DNA of 54,663 bases. Origin: Terasakiella pusilla DSM 6293 (lineage in GTDB: Bacteria; Pseudomonadota; Alphaproteobacteria; Rhodospirillales; Terasakiellaceae). The first letter of the stretch is position 1. Every line of letters starts with the position of its first letter. The notes beneath the pieces are model-generated. The model did no database searches. It was not told where the DNA came from and saw only the letters and a list, made by a program, of their open reading frames with translations. The stretch spans positions 1-54,663 of the forward strand of contig NZ_JHYO01000026.1 of assembly GCF_000688235.1 (NCBI RefSeq), written 5' to 3'. Both the position numbers and the translations under genes were made by a program. Shown one piece after another: positions 7,720 through 16,676 of the stretch.

Positions 7720-7998
7720 ATGACCAAGTCGGAATTGATTGCACGTTTGGCAGAAGCAAACCCCCACCTCTTCCAGCGTGATGTGGAGCGTATTGTCTCC
7801 ACAATCTTTGACGAAATCACGCAAGCGCTCGCCGATGGTGATCGTGTGGAACTCCGTGGTTTCGGTGCGTTTTCCGTCAAAACACGTGGTTCTCGTACGG
7901 GCCGTAACCCGCGCACAGGTGAGTCTGTGGATGTGGGGGAAAAGGCAGTCCCGTACTTTAAAACAGGTAAAAAGTTGCGTGAGCGCCTGAACGGCTAA
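7720..7998 (+). CDS. ihfB: Integration host factor subunit beta
   Basis: DNA-bending HU-family protein that pairs with IHF alpha and binds a defined consensus to help recombination, replication and transcription. It is 92 residues and starts [10 protein letters not shown]. The DNA-binding arm contains the conserved GRNPRTGE with the proline that intercalates into the minor groove, followed by [18 protein letters not shown] at 7720 is chosen over GTG at 7714 because AAGGAG at 7705-7710 is nine bases upstream of it. The place after rpsA (with sppA between) supports the beta rather than HU assignment. Confidence 0.96.
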   Translation: MTKSELIARLAEANPHLFQRDVERIVSTIFDEITQALADGDRVELRGFGAFSVKTRGSRTGRNPRTGESVDVGEKAVPYFKTGKKLRERLNG

Positions 7999-8022
7999 GA
8001 CCCGCCTGTCTGATTTAAACGA

Positions 8023-8066
8023 AAAGGGTGAACAAGGCAGGATGACGCCTGACTGTTCAGCCTTTT
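8023..8066 (+). terminator. Nested hairpin after ihfB
   Basis: AAAGG-TGAACA (8023-8034) pairs with TGTTCA-CCTTT (8054-8065) with one G/G mismatch, and an inner GGC/GCC pair stacks within. Four Ts follow. Probable terminator or partial terminator between ihfB and the LapA-domain gene. Confidence 0.55.
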
Positions 8067-8093
8067 GTTCTGCTTGCTAAGGAGCGATTGACT

Positions 8094-8441
8094 GTGAGAT
8101 TTTTATTCTGGCTTCTGTTTCTGCCTTTTGCTCTGGTTGTTGTCATTTTTGCGGTTTCCAACCGGGCGCCGGTCGGTGTTGATTTCTGGCCCTTACCTTT
8201 CAAGCAGGAAACTCCGCTCTATCTTTTGAGTTTGGGCACGTTAGCCTTTGGCTTCTTTTTTGGTGCGTTGCTGACATGGTTGTCGGTTGCCAAATGGCGT
8301 GTGATCGCCATGAGCCGTAAAAAAGATACAGAATATGCCGAAGCGGAAATCGAACGCCTGCATCAGAAGCTTAGTGAAACAGAAGCCCGTCTTGCCCCGG
8401 TGCAAGAGACGTTGCCCGCCCTGAAAGGGGACGCCGCTTAG
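8094..8441 (+). CDS. LapA-domain (DUF1049) inner membrane protein
   Basis: A 115-residue small membrane protein of the lipopolysaccharide assembly protein A domain family. In enterobacteria the LapA/LapB pair controls turnover of LpxC; the alphaproteobacterial role is less clear. Two transmembrane segments are visible at about residues 3-22 and 45-65, separated by the family-typical ANR-like SNRAPVGVDFWP. A charged coiled-coil tail (EAEIERLHQKLSETEARL) follows. GTG at 8094 is chosen because AAGGAG at 8079-8084 is nine bases upstream; TTG at 8088 is too close. The last four bases overlap the convergent gene's end. Confidence 0.85.
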   Translation: MRFLFWLLFLPFALVVVIFAVSNRAPVGVDFWPLPFKQETPLYLLSLGTLAFGFFFGALLTWLSVAKWRVIAMSRKKDTEYAEAEIERLHQKLSETEARLAPVQETLPALKGDAA

Positions 8442-9739
8442 GCTGTCGGCGCGGCTGTGTCTTCCTCCAGCATCATGTGGAGAATCTCTGTGTCGGTTTC
8501 GCGCATGCCGATACGTCCCAAGCGCCCGACATTTTCGATGGTTTTCTCAATCTCTGCTGCGATAATACCTTCCCCTGCCTGAAAGTGCTGACCTTTCCGG
8601 GCCATATGGAAACCGAGGATACCAGCCTCGACGGAGGCCGCGATCTTGGATGCGCAGGCAGGTTTTGCCCCATCACAGATAATGCCGGAGACAGAGCCGA
8701 GCGTATTTGCAATGGTGTGATTGATGACCTCTGGTGTTTCCCCGTGCAGATAGGCGATGCCGGCAGCGGCACCTGTACCAGCACTGACGGCCCCGCAAAA
8801 GGCAGAGAGCCAGCCAATGCCGGTTTTAATGTGGACCGCAACAAGGTTTGCCACAATGAGGGCACGTAGAAGCTGGTCGCGATCGGCCTTGAGTTCAAAA
8901 GCATATTCAATGACGGGCAGGGAGGTTGCGATCCCTTGATTGCCGCTGCCGGTGACGATGATGACGGGCAATTCACATCCGCCCATGCGGGCATCAGACC
9001 CGGCGGCGGCCATGGCTTTGGCGCGGTTTTTGACGTCATGGCCCCATGTGTCAAGCAAGACGCTGCCAATATTTGCCCCCCAATCTCCTTGCAGGCCTGC
9101 ATTGGCAATGCGGGTGTTATAGTTGATCTGCTTTTCGACGAGGGGACGAACCTCTTCGAGGTCCACTTCATCGGCAAAGGCAATGATTTCGCGGATCTGT
9201 AGGGTCGTGCGATCCACGGGATGTGCATTCGCCACAAGACTGTTGTTTTGGGCATTGAAGATCAAGTGATCGTCTTTTCTAATTTCAACGATGTTGGTAT
9301 GAAATTGAGAAATTCGTACCTGTGCGGTGTTGCTTTGGCAGGAGAGCGTTACGATCAGGTCAAAGGTGTAGTCGCTGTCGAGGGGCTGAACATCGATGGG
9401 CACCTGTGCAAGGTAGCTTTGTATATCGCCGCGTTGCTGGTGGGTGACGGCCGAAATGACTTCCAGTTGACGCTCCGCTTTGCCTGCGATGACACCAGCG
9501 GCAATGCAAGCACGTATCCCTTTTAATTCGCCCGTGTTGGGAACGACGACACTCTTGGTGTTTTTGATGATGTTGCCACTGACTTGTATATGGGCGCGAT
9601 CGGGAATTTCGCCCAGAACATCGCGCGCTTTGGCCGCGGCATAGGCAATCGCGATCGGCTCTGTACAGCCAGTGGCCGGGACGAGTTCTTGTTTTAAAAT
9701 TTCTAGGTAGTTTTGAAAAATGAGTGAGGGGGCTTGCAT
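8438..9739 (-). CDS. L-cysteine desulfidase / UPF0597 (YhaM, CyuA-type) family protein
   Basis: Related to the iron-sulfur L-cysteine desulfidases that break cysteine into pyruvate, ammonia and hydrogen sulfide; the family is also related to the alpha domain of L-serine dehydratase. At 433 residues it is full length. Expected cluster ligands are present: Cys25 in TGCTEP and two cysteines in ICDGAKPACASK near residues 345-356. Glycine-rich segments such as GSGNQG are also conserved. Cysteine is the best guess for substrate, but the sequence does not exclude another small amino acid. It is convergent with and overlaps the LapA gene by four bases. No regulator or transporter of the cyu type is next to it. 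Confidence 0.82.
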   Translation of the reverse strand: MQAPSLIFQNYLEILKQELVPATGCTEPIAIAYAAAKARDVLGEIPDRAHIQVSGNIIKNTKSVVVPNTGELKGIRACIAAGVIAGKAERQLEVISAVTHQQRGDIQSYLAQVPIDVQPLDSDYTFDLIVTLSCQSNTAQVRISQFHTNIVEIRKDDHLIFNAQNNSLVANAHPVDRTTLQIREIIAFADEVDLEEVRPLVEKQINYNTRIANAGLQGDWGANIGSVLLDTWGHDVKNRAKAMAAAGSDARMGGCELPVIIVTGSGNQGIATSLPVIEYAFELKADRDQLLRALIVANLVAVHIKTGIGWLSAFCGAVSAGTGAAAGIAYLHGETPEVINHTIANTLGSVSGIICDGAKPACASKIAASVEAGILGFHMARKGQHFQAGEGIIAAEIEKTIENVGRLGRIGMRETDTEILHMMLEEDTAAPTA

Positions 9740-10061
9740 GGCTGATCTCGCTTTTGAATATAGATATAGACTATCCCAAAGCTGTTGGAAAAAGGGTTTA
9801 AATAATCCCCTTGAAGTAAATAAGTTTAGGCATAAAATTCAATTTAATATGATATAATAAAAATATTTTTTAAATTTCTTTCCTTGCACGTGAGAAGGTG
9901 ATCTTGCCCTACAACAAGATTTATTGCGGAAACATGTAAAAGTGATTCAGGGCGCAAGGGGGATGTTTGATTGATTTGCGCAAGATGTAATCTTTTGCAG
10001 CCGATATGCCGATGGAGCCGTTGAACGCCGAAACATGGGGGCGCCATGTTTCGGCTTTTCT
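9740..10061. other. 322-bp gap with orphan terminator
   Basis: No coding frame is convincing. The left part (9780-9880) is very AT-rich. The right part contains short GC-rich repeats (GGCGCAAG and TTGCGCAAG) and ends in the hairpin terminator at 10027, whose T-run faces right although no gene on the + strand leads into it. A small RNA on the + strand is possible; a weak -35-like TTGCAC is at 9884. Confidence 0.4.
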
Positions 10062-10063
10062 TT
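10027..10063 (+). terminator. Strong terminator without an annotated gene
   Basis: A perfect 12-bp stem GCCGAAACATGG/CCATGTTTCGGC with a 5-base loop is followed by TTTTCTTT on the + strand. It lies just beyond the stop of the leftward signalling operon, where it would have no T-run, so either it protects that mRNA's 3' end or it ends an unannotated + strand transcript. Confidence 0.8.
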
Positions 10064-10961
10064 ATTCAGCGGCTTGCGGGCGCTCTTGAGTGGCGATGAC
10101 GATATTGCCCTTGCCAATAAATTCCAGTTTATCAAAGCTGATGGCTTTTGACATGACGATCCCGCGCCCATGGGGGTCGAAAATACGTTCGGGGGAGATC
10201 TCAAGATATTCGCGCCAGTCAAACCCGCTTCCTTCATCTTGAATCTGGATTTGAGTGCGTTCTGGCTTTTTGTCGATTTCAACACGTACTTTGCGACTTT
10301 TCAGGGCGGGGTCAGACTGGCGTTCCTGTACCAATTGATGAAAATAGCCCCGAACCAGTCCATCGGTTTTCTCTGAATAGGAAATGGATAGGTTGCCGTG
10401 TTCAACAGCGTTTAAGAGTAGCTCTGTCACGCCCAATAAGGCGCGCTGGGCATCGGGAAACATGAGAGAGAGGCTCTCTGCCAGTTGACGGGCTTCACTG
10501 TGGGTGTGGAAGGTGAATTCGGATTTGTTGAGGTAACTGAGCATCCCTTCCAGCAGTTTTTGTTTTTCCATGCCTGCGCGATAGACCTGATAGGTGCCAA
10601 CTGCGTTGGAGACAAGGGCTTGCAAGATGGTAGGGGTGGTTGGTTTGGTCAGATACCAAAATGCGCCCACGGCCATCCCTTCCAGAATTTGGGCGGGTTT
10701 GGAGAGATTGGTGTTGAAGATGATCGGCACCTTCGACAAGAGCGATTTATCCTGAAGCTCTTTTGCAAGATCGATACTATCGCCGTCAGGGAGGTTGCGA
10801 TCAAGGATCAGCGCATCAAAGTTCGTCGGTTCTTTTTCGAACAGTTCTTGCGCTTCTTGGATCGTAGAGCATTTGACGACCTGATGACCCACAGCCTCCA
10901 GTGTGTTTTCAATCAAATCTGACATAATTTCTTCATCTTCAAGGACAAAAATATTTGCCAT
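10062..10961 (-). CDS. Receiver domain fused to RsbW-like HATPase
   Basis: A 299-residue two-domain signalling protein. Residues 1-120 form a response-regulator receiver with acidic Glu8/Asp9, phosphoacceptor Asp54 (LILDRNLPDG) and Lys106. A linker of about 30 residues leads to a C-terminal ATPase of the HATPase_c_2 type (150-290). That ATPase has an N-box TELLLNAVEHGN (179-190), DEGSGFDW (242-249) and HGRGIVM (264-270). This ATPase type occurs in anti-sigma serine kinases such as RsbW and SpoIIAB. There is no histidine-phosphorylation domain, so it probably phosphorylates or binds a protein partner under phosphorelay control. No STAS-domain partner lies nearby. It is last in an operon, three bases after the HD-GYP gene. 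Confidence 0.85.
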   Translation of the reverse strand: MANIFVLEDEEIMSDLIENTLEAVGHQVVKCSTIQEAQELFEKEPTNFDALILDRNLPDGDSIDLAKELQDKSLLSKVPIIFNTNLSKPAQILEGMAVGAFWYLTKPTTPTILQALVSNAVGTYQVYRAGMEKQKLLEGMLSYLNKSEFTFHTHSEARQLAESLSLMFPDAQRALLGVTELLLNAVEHGNLSISYSEKTDGLVRGYFHQLVQERQSDPALKSRKVRVEIDKKPERTQIQIQDEGSGFDWREYLEISPERIFDPHGRGIVMSKAISFDKLEFIGKGNIVIATQERPQAAE

Positions 10962-10964
10962 GGT

Positions 10965-11948
10965 CTAGTCTACATCTTTAAATTGTTGTTGGATACGTTC
11001 GATAAGGGGGCGAATGTCGCAAAAAGCCTGAATGAGATCAGGATTAAAATGTTTCCCACTTTCACTAAGCATGTAGGGGAAGGCGTCTTCTGTTGACCAA
11101 GCTTCTTTGTATGGCCGTTTGGTGGTTAGGGCATCAAAGACATCGGCAATGGCAACAACCTGAACTTCCAGCGGGATGTCATTGCCTTTGAGGCCGAGGG
11201 GATAGCCTGTGCCATCCCATTTTTCGTGGTGATAATAGGCAATTTGGGCGGCGAGTTTAAAAATCGGTGCTTGGCTTTTGGAGAGGATTTCATAGCCGAT
11301 CAGGCAATGTTTTTGCATGGTTTCCCATTCCTGAGCGTCAAGTTTGCCGGGTTTCTTCAGGATACTGTCGGGTATGCCGATTTTACCCGTATCATGCATC
11401 GGGGCAGCCATTTCGATCAGGGCGCAGGTATTTTCATCTAACCCGATATGTTGGCCTAAGGTTTTGGCATAACGGGCCATACGCCAGATATGGATGCCGG
11501 TATCGGTATCATTGTAATGTCCGGCTTCGCTTAACATGCGGATAGCGTCGTGGTAGCTGGTTTCCAGTGCTTTTTTGCGCACGAGATTAAGGTGGGTTTT
11601 TACACGGTACTTGAGGATTTCGGGCACGATGGGTTTGATCATGTAATCAATAGCACCCACATGAAACCCTTCGGCCTGCGCGCTGATTGCCGAGCGGCTG
11701 GTCACAAAAATAACCGAGGTGTTTTCCAGAATGTTACTTTCATTTAACTGTCGGCAGATTTCATACCCGTCCATGTCGGGCAATTGGATATCAAGCAAGA
11801 TGAGCTGAGGGTTGAAACGCTTCACAGCGGTGATTGCCTCTTCACCGTTTTTTGCAAATTTTAAAGTATAGTCTTTGCCAATGATCTGGCGGATTAAGGC
11901 AAGGTTTTGAACTTCATCATCGACGACTAGAATGGTTTCAGTGCTCAT
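10965..11948 (-). CDS. Response regulator with HD-GYP domain
   Basis: A 327-residue output protein likely to hydrolyse cyclic di-GMP when phosphorylated. The receiver at 1-120 has Asp10/Asp11, phosphoacceptor Asp53 (LLDIQLPDMDGYE) and Lys105. The HD-GYP domain at about 130-310 has HD (His185-Asp186, in MHDTGKIGIPD), the paired His240-His241 and the GYP signature (248-250, WDGTGYP). It also shows ADVFDALTTKRPYK, typical of active members. It overlaps the hybrid kinase gene by four bases (ATGA), indicating translational coupling, so that kinase is its probable phosphodonor. Phosphodiesterase activity is inferred from intact motifs. Confidence 0.92.
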   Translation of the reverse strand: MSTETILVVDDEVQNLALIRQIIGKDYTLKFAKNGEEAITAVKRFNPQLILLDIQLPDMDGYEICRQLNESNILENTSVIFVTSRSAISAQAEGFHVGAIDYMIKPIVPEILKYRVKTHLNLVRKKALETSYHDAIRMLSEAGHYNDTDTGIHIWRMARYAKTLGQHIGLDENTCALIEMAAPMHDTGKIGIPDSILKKPGKLDAQEWETMQKHCLIGYEILSKSQAPIFKLAAQIAYYHHEKWDGTGYPLGLKGNDIPLEVQVVAIADVFDALTTKRPYKEAWSTEDAFPYMLSESGKHFNPDLIQAFCDIRPLIERIQQQFKDVD

Positions 11949-14900
11949 TTTTTGCTCTCAGGGCTGGCAGTTGACAAAAGTTCTGCGGCTTTGGCAAAGT
12001 CGAAGTCACGCAGGGCATCTGCGATTTGAGGATAGAGCGGGTTGGATGGATCACTTTCTTGCAGAAGCTGAAGCAGACTCTCGCTGGCATCCAGGTCTTG
12101 ATCTTCCAGCTTGGCCTGTAGGTCTTGCGGGGTTGTTGCTGTATGTTTTTGCACCGCTTCGGCTGATGACGCCGACACCTCGGCCGCGGGGAGGGTGTCG
12201 AGGTAGGTGGCAATTTCGTCCAGAACCTGTTGGTGGATCTGGTTGAGTTCGTCAGCAAAGTCACGGATCAAGCTGCCTTCATGTATTTTGCCTTCGACGG
12301 TATTTAAAAAATCGGCGTAGTTATTAAGGCCAAGGGCGGCGGTGGCCCCTTTCATCTTGTGGAGTTGGCGCTGGGCATCCTCTGGCCCCAATTCCAGCAG
12401 GGGGGGGATGGCCTCCCCATAGTCACTTAGGAATTTTTGGAAGTATTGTGCGAGTTTTTCTTCGCTGCCCCATAATTGTAAGGCCAGAGAGAGGGTTAGA
12501 TACTGATAGGGCGTGGCGCTGGCGGTTTGTTCATCGGCCGTGCGGGGCGGCGCGAGAGGGGGAGCCCCCGTTTTTTCAAGGATGGTGTCGAGCATCAATT
12601 GAATATCAAAGGGTTTGGAGACAAAGCCATCCATACCAGCTTCAAAGGCTGCATCTTTCTGCGCCTGAAAAGCCCCGGCGGTTAATGCGATGATGGGGGT
12701 GTGCTGTGTGTCTTCCATTTCCCGAATTTTTCGGGTGGCTTCATACCCATCCATTCTGGGCATTTGAATATCCATCAGAATGAGATCGAATAAGGAAGGG
12801 GTTTCCATCATGTGGCGGGTTGCTTCTTCGCCATCGATCGCAAGAACCACGGTTGCGCCTTGATCTTTTAAAATCCGCTCGGCCACATCCCGGTTAAATT
12901 CGTTATCATCAACCACCAGAATCGTGAGGCCCAAGAGGCATTTCTCATTTGTCGTTGGTTGTTTTTGCTGCTTTTTATGCCCTGGATTTTTTAGGGTGAT
13001 GACCTGATCATACAGTGATGACGTAGTCACCGGCTTTTCCATCACCGCATCAATATACGCCGCATTTTCCTGTTTCAGGACATTGTCCTTTGAATAGGCG
13101 GTAACCATAATGATAATGGGTAAGTTGTGATCTGACAGGCTTTCTTTGATTAATCGAGAGGTTTCCAGCCCGTCCATGACCGGCATGTCCCAATCAAGCA
13201 ATAAGATGTCAGGCGCTTTGTGATGTTTGCTGACGTTCAGTGTATAGTTTAGGGCATCTTGCCCGTTGGAGAATGTTTTGGGTTTCCAGTTCAGGCTCTT
13301 GACGGTGTTTTCCAGTGCGTCCTGTGCGATTTTAAGGTCGTCAGCAATGACAACATCAAGGTTGGTGACTTCCGGTGACGAGGTTTTCGCCGACCTGTCG
13401 ACAGTTAAGGTGAGGGTAAAGCTGAACTGGCTGCCTTGTCCCAGCTCACTCTGTGATTTCAGCTCGCTTCCCATCATTTTAAGCAGCTTGGACGTAATCG
13501 TTAAACCAAGACCTGTGCCGCCATATTTTCGGGTTGTGTTGCCTTCTGCCTGCACAAAAGCTTGCTCAATATTCTTAAGGGCATCCCGGGACATGCCGAT
13601 GCCGGTATCGGACACTTCAAACCATAACGTTATCTCGCGCTCTGTTTCTTCCAGCGTTTTAATGGCAAGCTTGACGTATCCTTGTTCGGTAAACTTGATT
13701 GCGTTGCCAAGAAGGTTGATCAGAATCTGTTTGAGGCGGAGAGGATCCCCGATGAGTGAGGTGAAAACACTGCTCTGAGGGTGAATGATCAGATCAATAT
13801 TTTTATGTGCTGAACTGATGGACATAATGGTGGCAATACTGTCGATGAGCTCTTGCAGGGTAAAGGGGTGTTGGGAGAGTTCCAGTTTGCCGGCTTCGAT
13901 TTTGGAGAAATCCAGAATATCGTTCAGAATATCTTGAAGAGACTGCCCGGCGTTGAGTATTTTACCGGAAAGTTCGCGCACTTCCTCGGGCATGTCCGGT
14001 TTGTGCAGGAGCTGGGCCAGACCGAGGACCGCATTCATGGGGGTTCGGATTTCATGGCTCATATTGGCCAGAAACTCTCCCTTGAGACGGGTCATCTTTT
14101 CAGCTTCGTTTTTCGCAGCCTCCAGAGCTTTATCAATGGTTACTTGTGCGGTGACATCATCGACCACGCCAGTAAACATTGGTTTTCCTGTATCCTTATC
14201 TTCCCCATAAAGAGACTGACTACGCAAGATGCGCCGACCATAGCTTGGATGGTTGATCTCAAACTGTTGGGCAAAGCCGGACTTATTTCTGGCGCATTCT
14301 TCAAGGGCTTTTTGAAGGGCCTGCTTGTCATGGGGGACCATATTTGAATGAAGCGTGCGATAGCTCACTTTTTGGGGTTCGTTGCCATGTCCGAGAAGAT
14401 GGGCGGCTCGCTTATCCATGACGAGGATTTCGTCTTCAATGTCAAATTCCCACACTCCGATATTGGCTGCGGAAAGGGCAAGGTCTAAACGGTCTGTGGT
14501 GTCTTGTAGTTCTTGTGTGCGTTGTTCTACGCTGATTTCCAGGGTTTCGTGATATTCCTTGAGAGCCTTTTCATTGGCGACACGAACGGAAATATCTTTG
14601 ATGTTGCCAAGGATGAAGGTCTCGCCATTTTGGGTGAGTTCTGTAAGGTTGATTTCGATGGGAAATTCTTCACCATTAGAACGTTGTGCGATCAGCTGTC
14701 TGGGGTAAGAGATTAAGCGGGATTGGCGATCATTCACGTAATTTTTTAGATGCTGATCGTGGTTGGCATGATCGGAAGGGGGCATGAGAATATGCACATT
14801 CTGACCAATGGCTTCATCGGCTTTTAGCTCGAAAATGCGCTCGGCGGCGGGGTTAAACTCGCGGATACAGCCTGATTGGTCGATGATCACCATGGCTTCC

Positions 14901-16048
14901 GACGTATTGTTATAAATTTTTTGCAGACGTTTCTTTTGGGACATAAGGTCTATTTCCGCCATGACCTTTTTTGTGCGGAAATGGGCAAGCAGTGCCGAAG
15001 CCGCAAGGGTAAAAAGGAGAAACAGGATCATGTCAATTTTGGATAATTTTGACATGACATAGCTGAAAATACTTGGCGTAGGGCTGTTGGCCACAATGAT
15101 CAGTTCGAGTCTACTGTCCGGGTGGGAAGCTATGTTGGCACTGGTCAATTTGGTGAATGTATAATCTGTGCCATGGGTAAAAAACTGTAAGAAGCGTGGT
15201 TCGCCGTCAGCGAGTGTTCCTTCATCCGCGTCTTTCTCCGCATAGAATTTGCCGCCTGTGTTTTCTCTCAAGATCTTCCAGGTGTTGGGCATCTCATGGG
15301 AAACCCGTAACGGATGGGAGCGCAATTGAAAGGCAAAGGCGCGATTATCCTGCGGGTCAAAGAGCCAGTCGCCCTTTTCATTTAAAAGCCAGAGATTGAG
15401 TGAATTTTGTAGGCTGGCGTTGCGGACGTGTTTGATCAGGTTTTCCGCGAGATAGTTTAAAATTAAGACATATTGGACGTTGCCGTAAGGATCGAATATG
15501 GGGCGTGACAGGCGGATAACCGGCTTATGTGGCACTTCTACCGCGTCGTTTTCGACGTTTAAATCCAGTGGGGAGATAGAGGTGAGGCCCGGTTCAATCT
15601 TGAGGGCTTCTTGAAAATAATACCGACGGCTTTTGTTTTGCAATTGGGCAGTCGGAACCAAAACAGCGTTGGGAGCCTTGTAGTTAACCCGTAAAACCTC
15701 GATACCGCTGGCGTCGAGGAGACGGACTTGATCATAACGTCGTGAGGTCAGGGCAAGGGTTTTAAAAAGCGCTCCCAATGCGGCGTGGTTTTGCGCTGTT
15801 GGGGCGTTGGTGTAGCTTCTTAAGACGTCAGAGGTGTGGAGGAAATCAAGGTCAAATTCCAGTAGACGCAGTTCATTTTTCAGATTGCCGGATACGTTTT
15901 GAAGGACTGTATTGTGTAGGGTTTGGTTTCTGTTGTGAAGGGAATTGAGTTCCCAAAAAGCACTGAGGATAGCCGCAACGATGAGCGTTGCTATAATCAC
16001 AAGCATCGTTGAGATGAACGTTGTCAGTTTTGTTTTAACCACAAGCAT
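11945..16048 (-). CDS. Hybrid sensor histidine kinase, two receivers and Hpt
   Basis: A 1367-residue membrane sensor. Helices at about 11-33 and 336-355 bracket a periplasmic region of some 300 residues with the look of a double-Cache sensor. PAS domains follow at about 370-490 and 520-640. HisKA has His665 in MSHEIRTPMNAVLG, and the HATPase has N781 (NLLGNAIKF), DTGIGM and GGTGLGL. Two receivers have acceptors Asp952 (LLLDWDMPVMDG) and Asp1093 (LMDIQMPRMDG). A C-terminal Hpt domain has His1230 in HKMKGATAALG. The chain His-Asp-His-Asp is complete in one protein, so it can relay to the two downstream receiver proteins. The last 70 residues after Hpt are Ala/Leu-rich and unassigned. The start is ATG 16048, with GGGAG very close upstream; GTG at codon 3 is an alternative. 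Confidence 0.93.
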   Translation of the reverse strand: MLVVKTKLTTFISTMLVIIATLIVAAILSAFWELNSLHNRNQTLHNTVLQNVSGNLKNELRLLEFDLDFLHTSDVLRSYTNAPTAQNHAALGALFKTLALTSRRYDQVRLLDASGIEVLRVNYKAPNAVLVPTAQLQNKSRRYYFQEALKIEPGLTSISPLDLNVENDAVEVPHKPVIRLSRPIFDPYGNVQYVLILNYLAENLIKHVRNASLQNSLNLWLLNEKGDWLFDPQDNRAFAFQLRSHPLRVSHEMPNTWKILRENTGGKFYAEKDADEGTLADGEPRFLQFFTHGTDYTFTKLTSANIASHPDSRLELIIVANSPTPSIFSYVMSKLSKIDMILFLLFTLAASALLAHFRTKKVMAEIDLMSQKKRLQKIYNNTSEAMVIIDQSGCIREFNPAAERIFELKADEAIGQNVHILMPPSDHANHDQHLKNYVNDRQSRLISYPRQLIAQRSNGEEFPIEINLTELTQNGETFILGNIKDISVRVANEKALKEYHETLEISVEQRTQELQDTTDRLDLALSAANIGVWEFDIEDEILVMDKRAAHLLGHGNEPQKVSYRTLHSNMVPHDKQALQKALEECARNKSGFAQQFEINHPSYGRRILRSQSLYGEDKDTGKPMFTGVVDDVTAQVTIDKALEAAKNEAEKMTRLKGEFLANMSHEIRTPMNAVLGLAQLLHKPDMPEEVRELSGKILNAGQSLQDILNDILDFSKIEAGKLELSQHPFTLQELIDSIATIMSISSAHKNIDLIIHPQSSVFTSLIGDPLRLKQILINLLGNAIKFTEQGYVKLAIKTLEETEREITLWFEVSDTGIGMSRDALKNIEQAFVQAEGNTTRKYGGTGLGLTITSKLLKMMGSELKSQSELGQGSQFSFTLTLTVDRSAKTSSPEVTNLDVVIADDLKIAQDALENTVKSLNWKPKTFSNGQDALNYTLNVSKHHKAPDILLLDWDMPVMDGLETSRLIKESLSDHNLPIIIMVTAYSKDNVLKQENAAYIDAVMEKPVTTSSLYDQVITLKNPGHKKQQKQPTTNEKCLLGLTILVVDDNEFNRDVAERILKDQGATVVLAIDGEEATRHMMETPSLFDLILMDIQMPRMDGYEATRKIREMEDTQHTPIIALTAGAFQAQKDAAFEAGMDGFVSKPFDIQLMLDTILEKTGAPPLAPPRTADEQTASATPYQYLTLSLALQLWGSEEKLAQYFQKFLSDYGEAIPPLLELGPEDAQRQLHKMKGATAALGLNNYADFLNTVEGKIHEGSLIRDFADELNQIHQQVLDEIATYLDTLPAAEVSASSAEAVQKHTATTPQDLQAKLEDQDLDASESLLQLLQESDPSNPLYPQIADALRDFDFAKAAELLSTASPESKK

Positions 16049-16174
16049 GCTCCCGCCAAAAAGATGGTTGGAAGAGGCAGGCCAAAATCGCCGTTCTCTC
16101 CCCCTCTATCCGCTTTGTTCTTTCAGAGCGCCTACTGTTGTTTTTTTTGCTGATATGTTAACTTTTAATCTCTA

Positions 16175-16197
16175 ATTTTCAATCCGTAATTGAAAAT
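16175..16197. repeat. 9-bp inverted repeat upstream of kinase operon
   Basis: ATTTTCAAT and ATTGAAAAT flank CCGTA, 127 bp before the kinase start codon. Its position suits an operator or activator site of the leftward operon. A T-rich stretch follows on the + strand, but no gene there would need termination. Confidence 0.4.
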
Positions 16198-16511
16198 ATT
16201 TTTATGATGAATATTAATTTATCACCATTTTTTTAGTAGATTGAACGCACATCTTTGAAACAAAACGATAAAATTACCACACCTTAAAGTCCGCAATTTG
16301 TCAGCCTTTTATATTTAAGGTATTTGTGCCTATTGTGCAAGCTGTGGTTCAATTTGCTGGGAGTAATTTACGGATAGATTAAGTCTACGGCGGCCGGTTT
16401 CGAAAGAACGGAGCTATGATCAGCAAAGATCTGACACAAAAAGACAAAGGCAGGACTGGATGCCAAGTATATCAAAATCGGTATAGAAAGGGAAAAACAC
16501 CCTTCAAAAGC

Positions 16512-16543
16512 AAAAAGCCCAAGGCATTAACCTCGGGCTTTTT
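16512..16543 (-). terminator. tRNA-Ser terminator
   Basis: AAAAAGCCC pairs with GGGCTTTTT, with an inner AGG/CCT, giving a T-run on the minus strand about 6 bases after the tRNA 3' end. The symmetric A/T ends make it potentially bidirectional. Confidence 0.85.
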
Positions 16544-16548
16544 CATAA

Positions 16549-16639
16549 TGGCGGACAGGGAGGGATTCGAACCCTCGATGAGCGATTAACCCATACCCGC
16601 GTTCCAGGCGAGCGCCTTCAGCCACTCGGCCACCTGTCC
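16549..16639 (-). tRNA. tRNA-Ser(GGA)
   Basis: A 91-nt tRNA with a long variable arm, acceptor GGACAGG/CCTGTCC, discriminator G and encoded CCA. The anticodon loop CTGGAAC on a CTCGC/GCGGG stem gives anticodon GGA (serine, TCC/TCT codons). Confidence 0.96.
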
Positions 16640-16647
16640 ACAATATA

Positions 16648-16676
16648 TGTATAAATTTGCACGCTGTTCTGTACAA
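16648..16676 (-). promoter_or_regulatory. Promoter of tRNA-Ser
   Basis: On the minus strand TTGTAC and TATACA are separated by 17 bp, with the -10 box ending eight bases before the tRNA 5' end. Strong match to sigma-70-type promoters. Confidence 0.65.

Larger units (their letters stand above)
16049..16548. other. 500-bp non-coding region before the signalling operon
   Basis: It holds the promoter region of the hybrid kinase operon (leftward) and the tRNA-Ser terminator at its right end. It is AT-rich from 16140 to 16320. A 9-bp inverted repeat lies at 16175-16197. A frame from ATG 16416 runs through the terminator and antisense to the tRNA and is not credible. Nothing else recognised. Confidence 0.5.
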
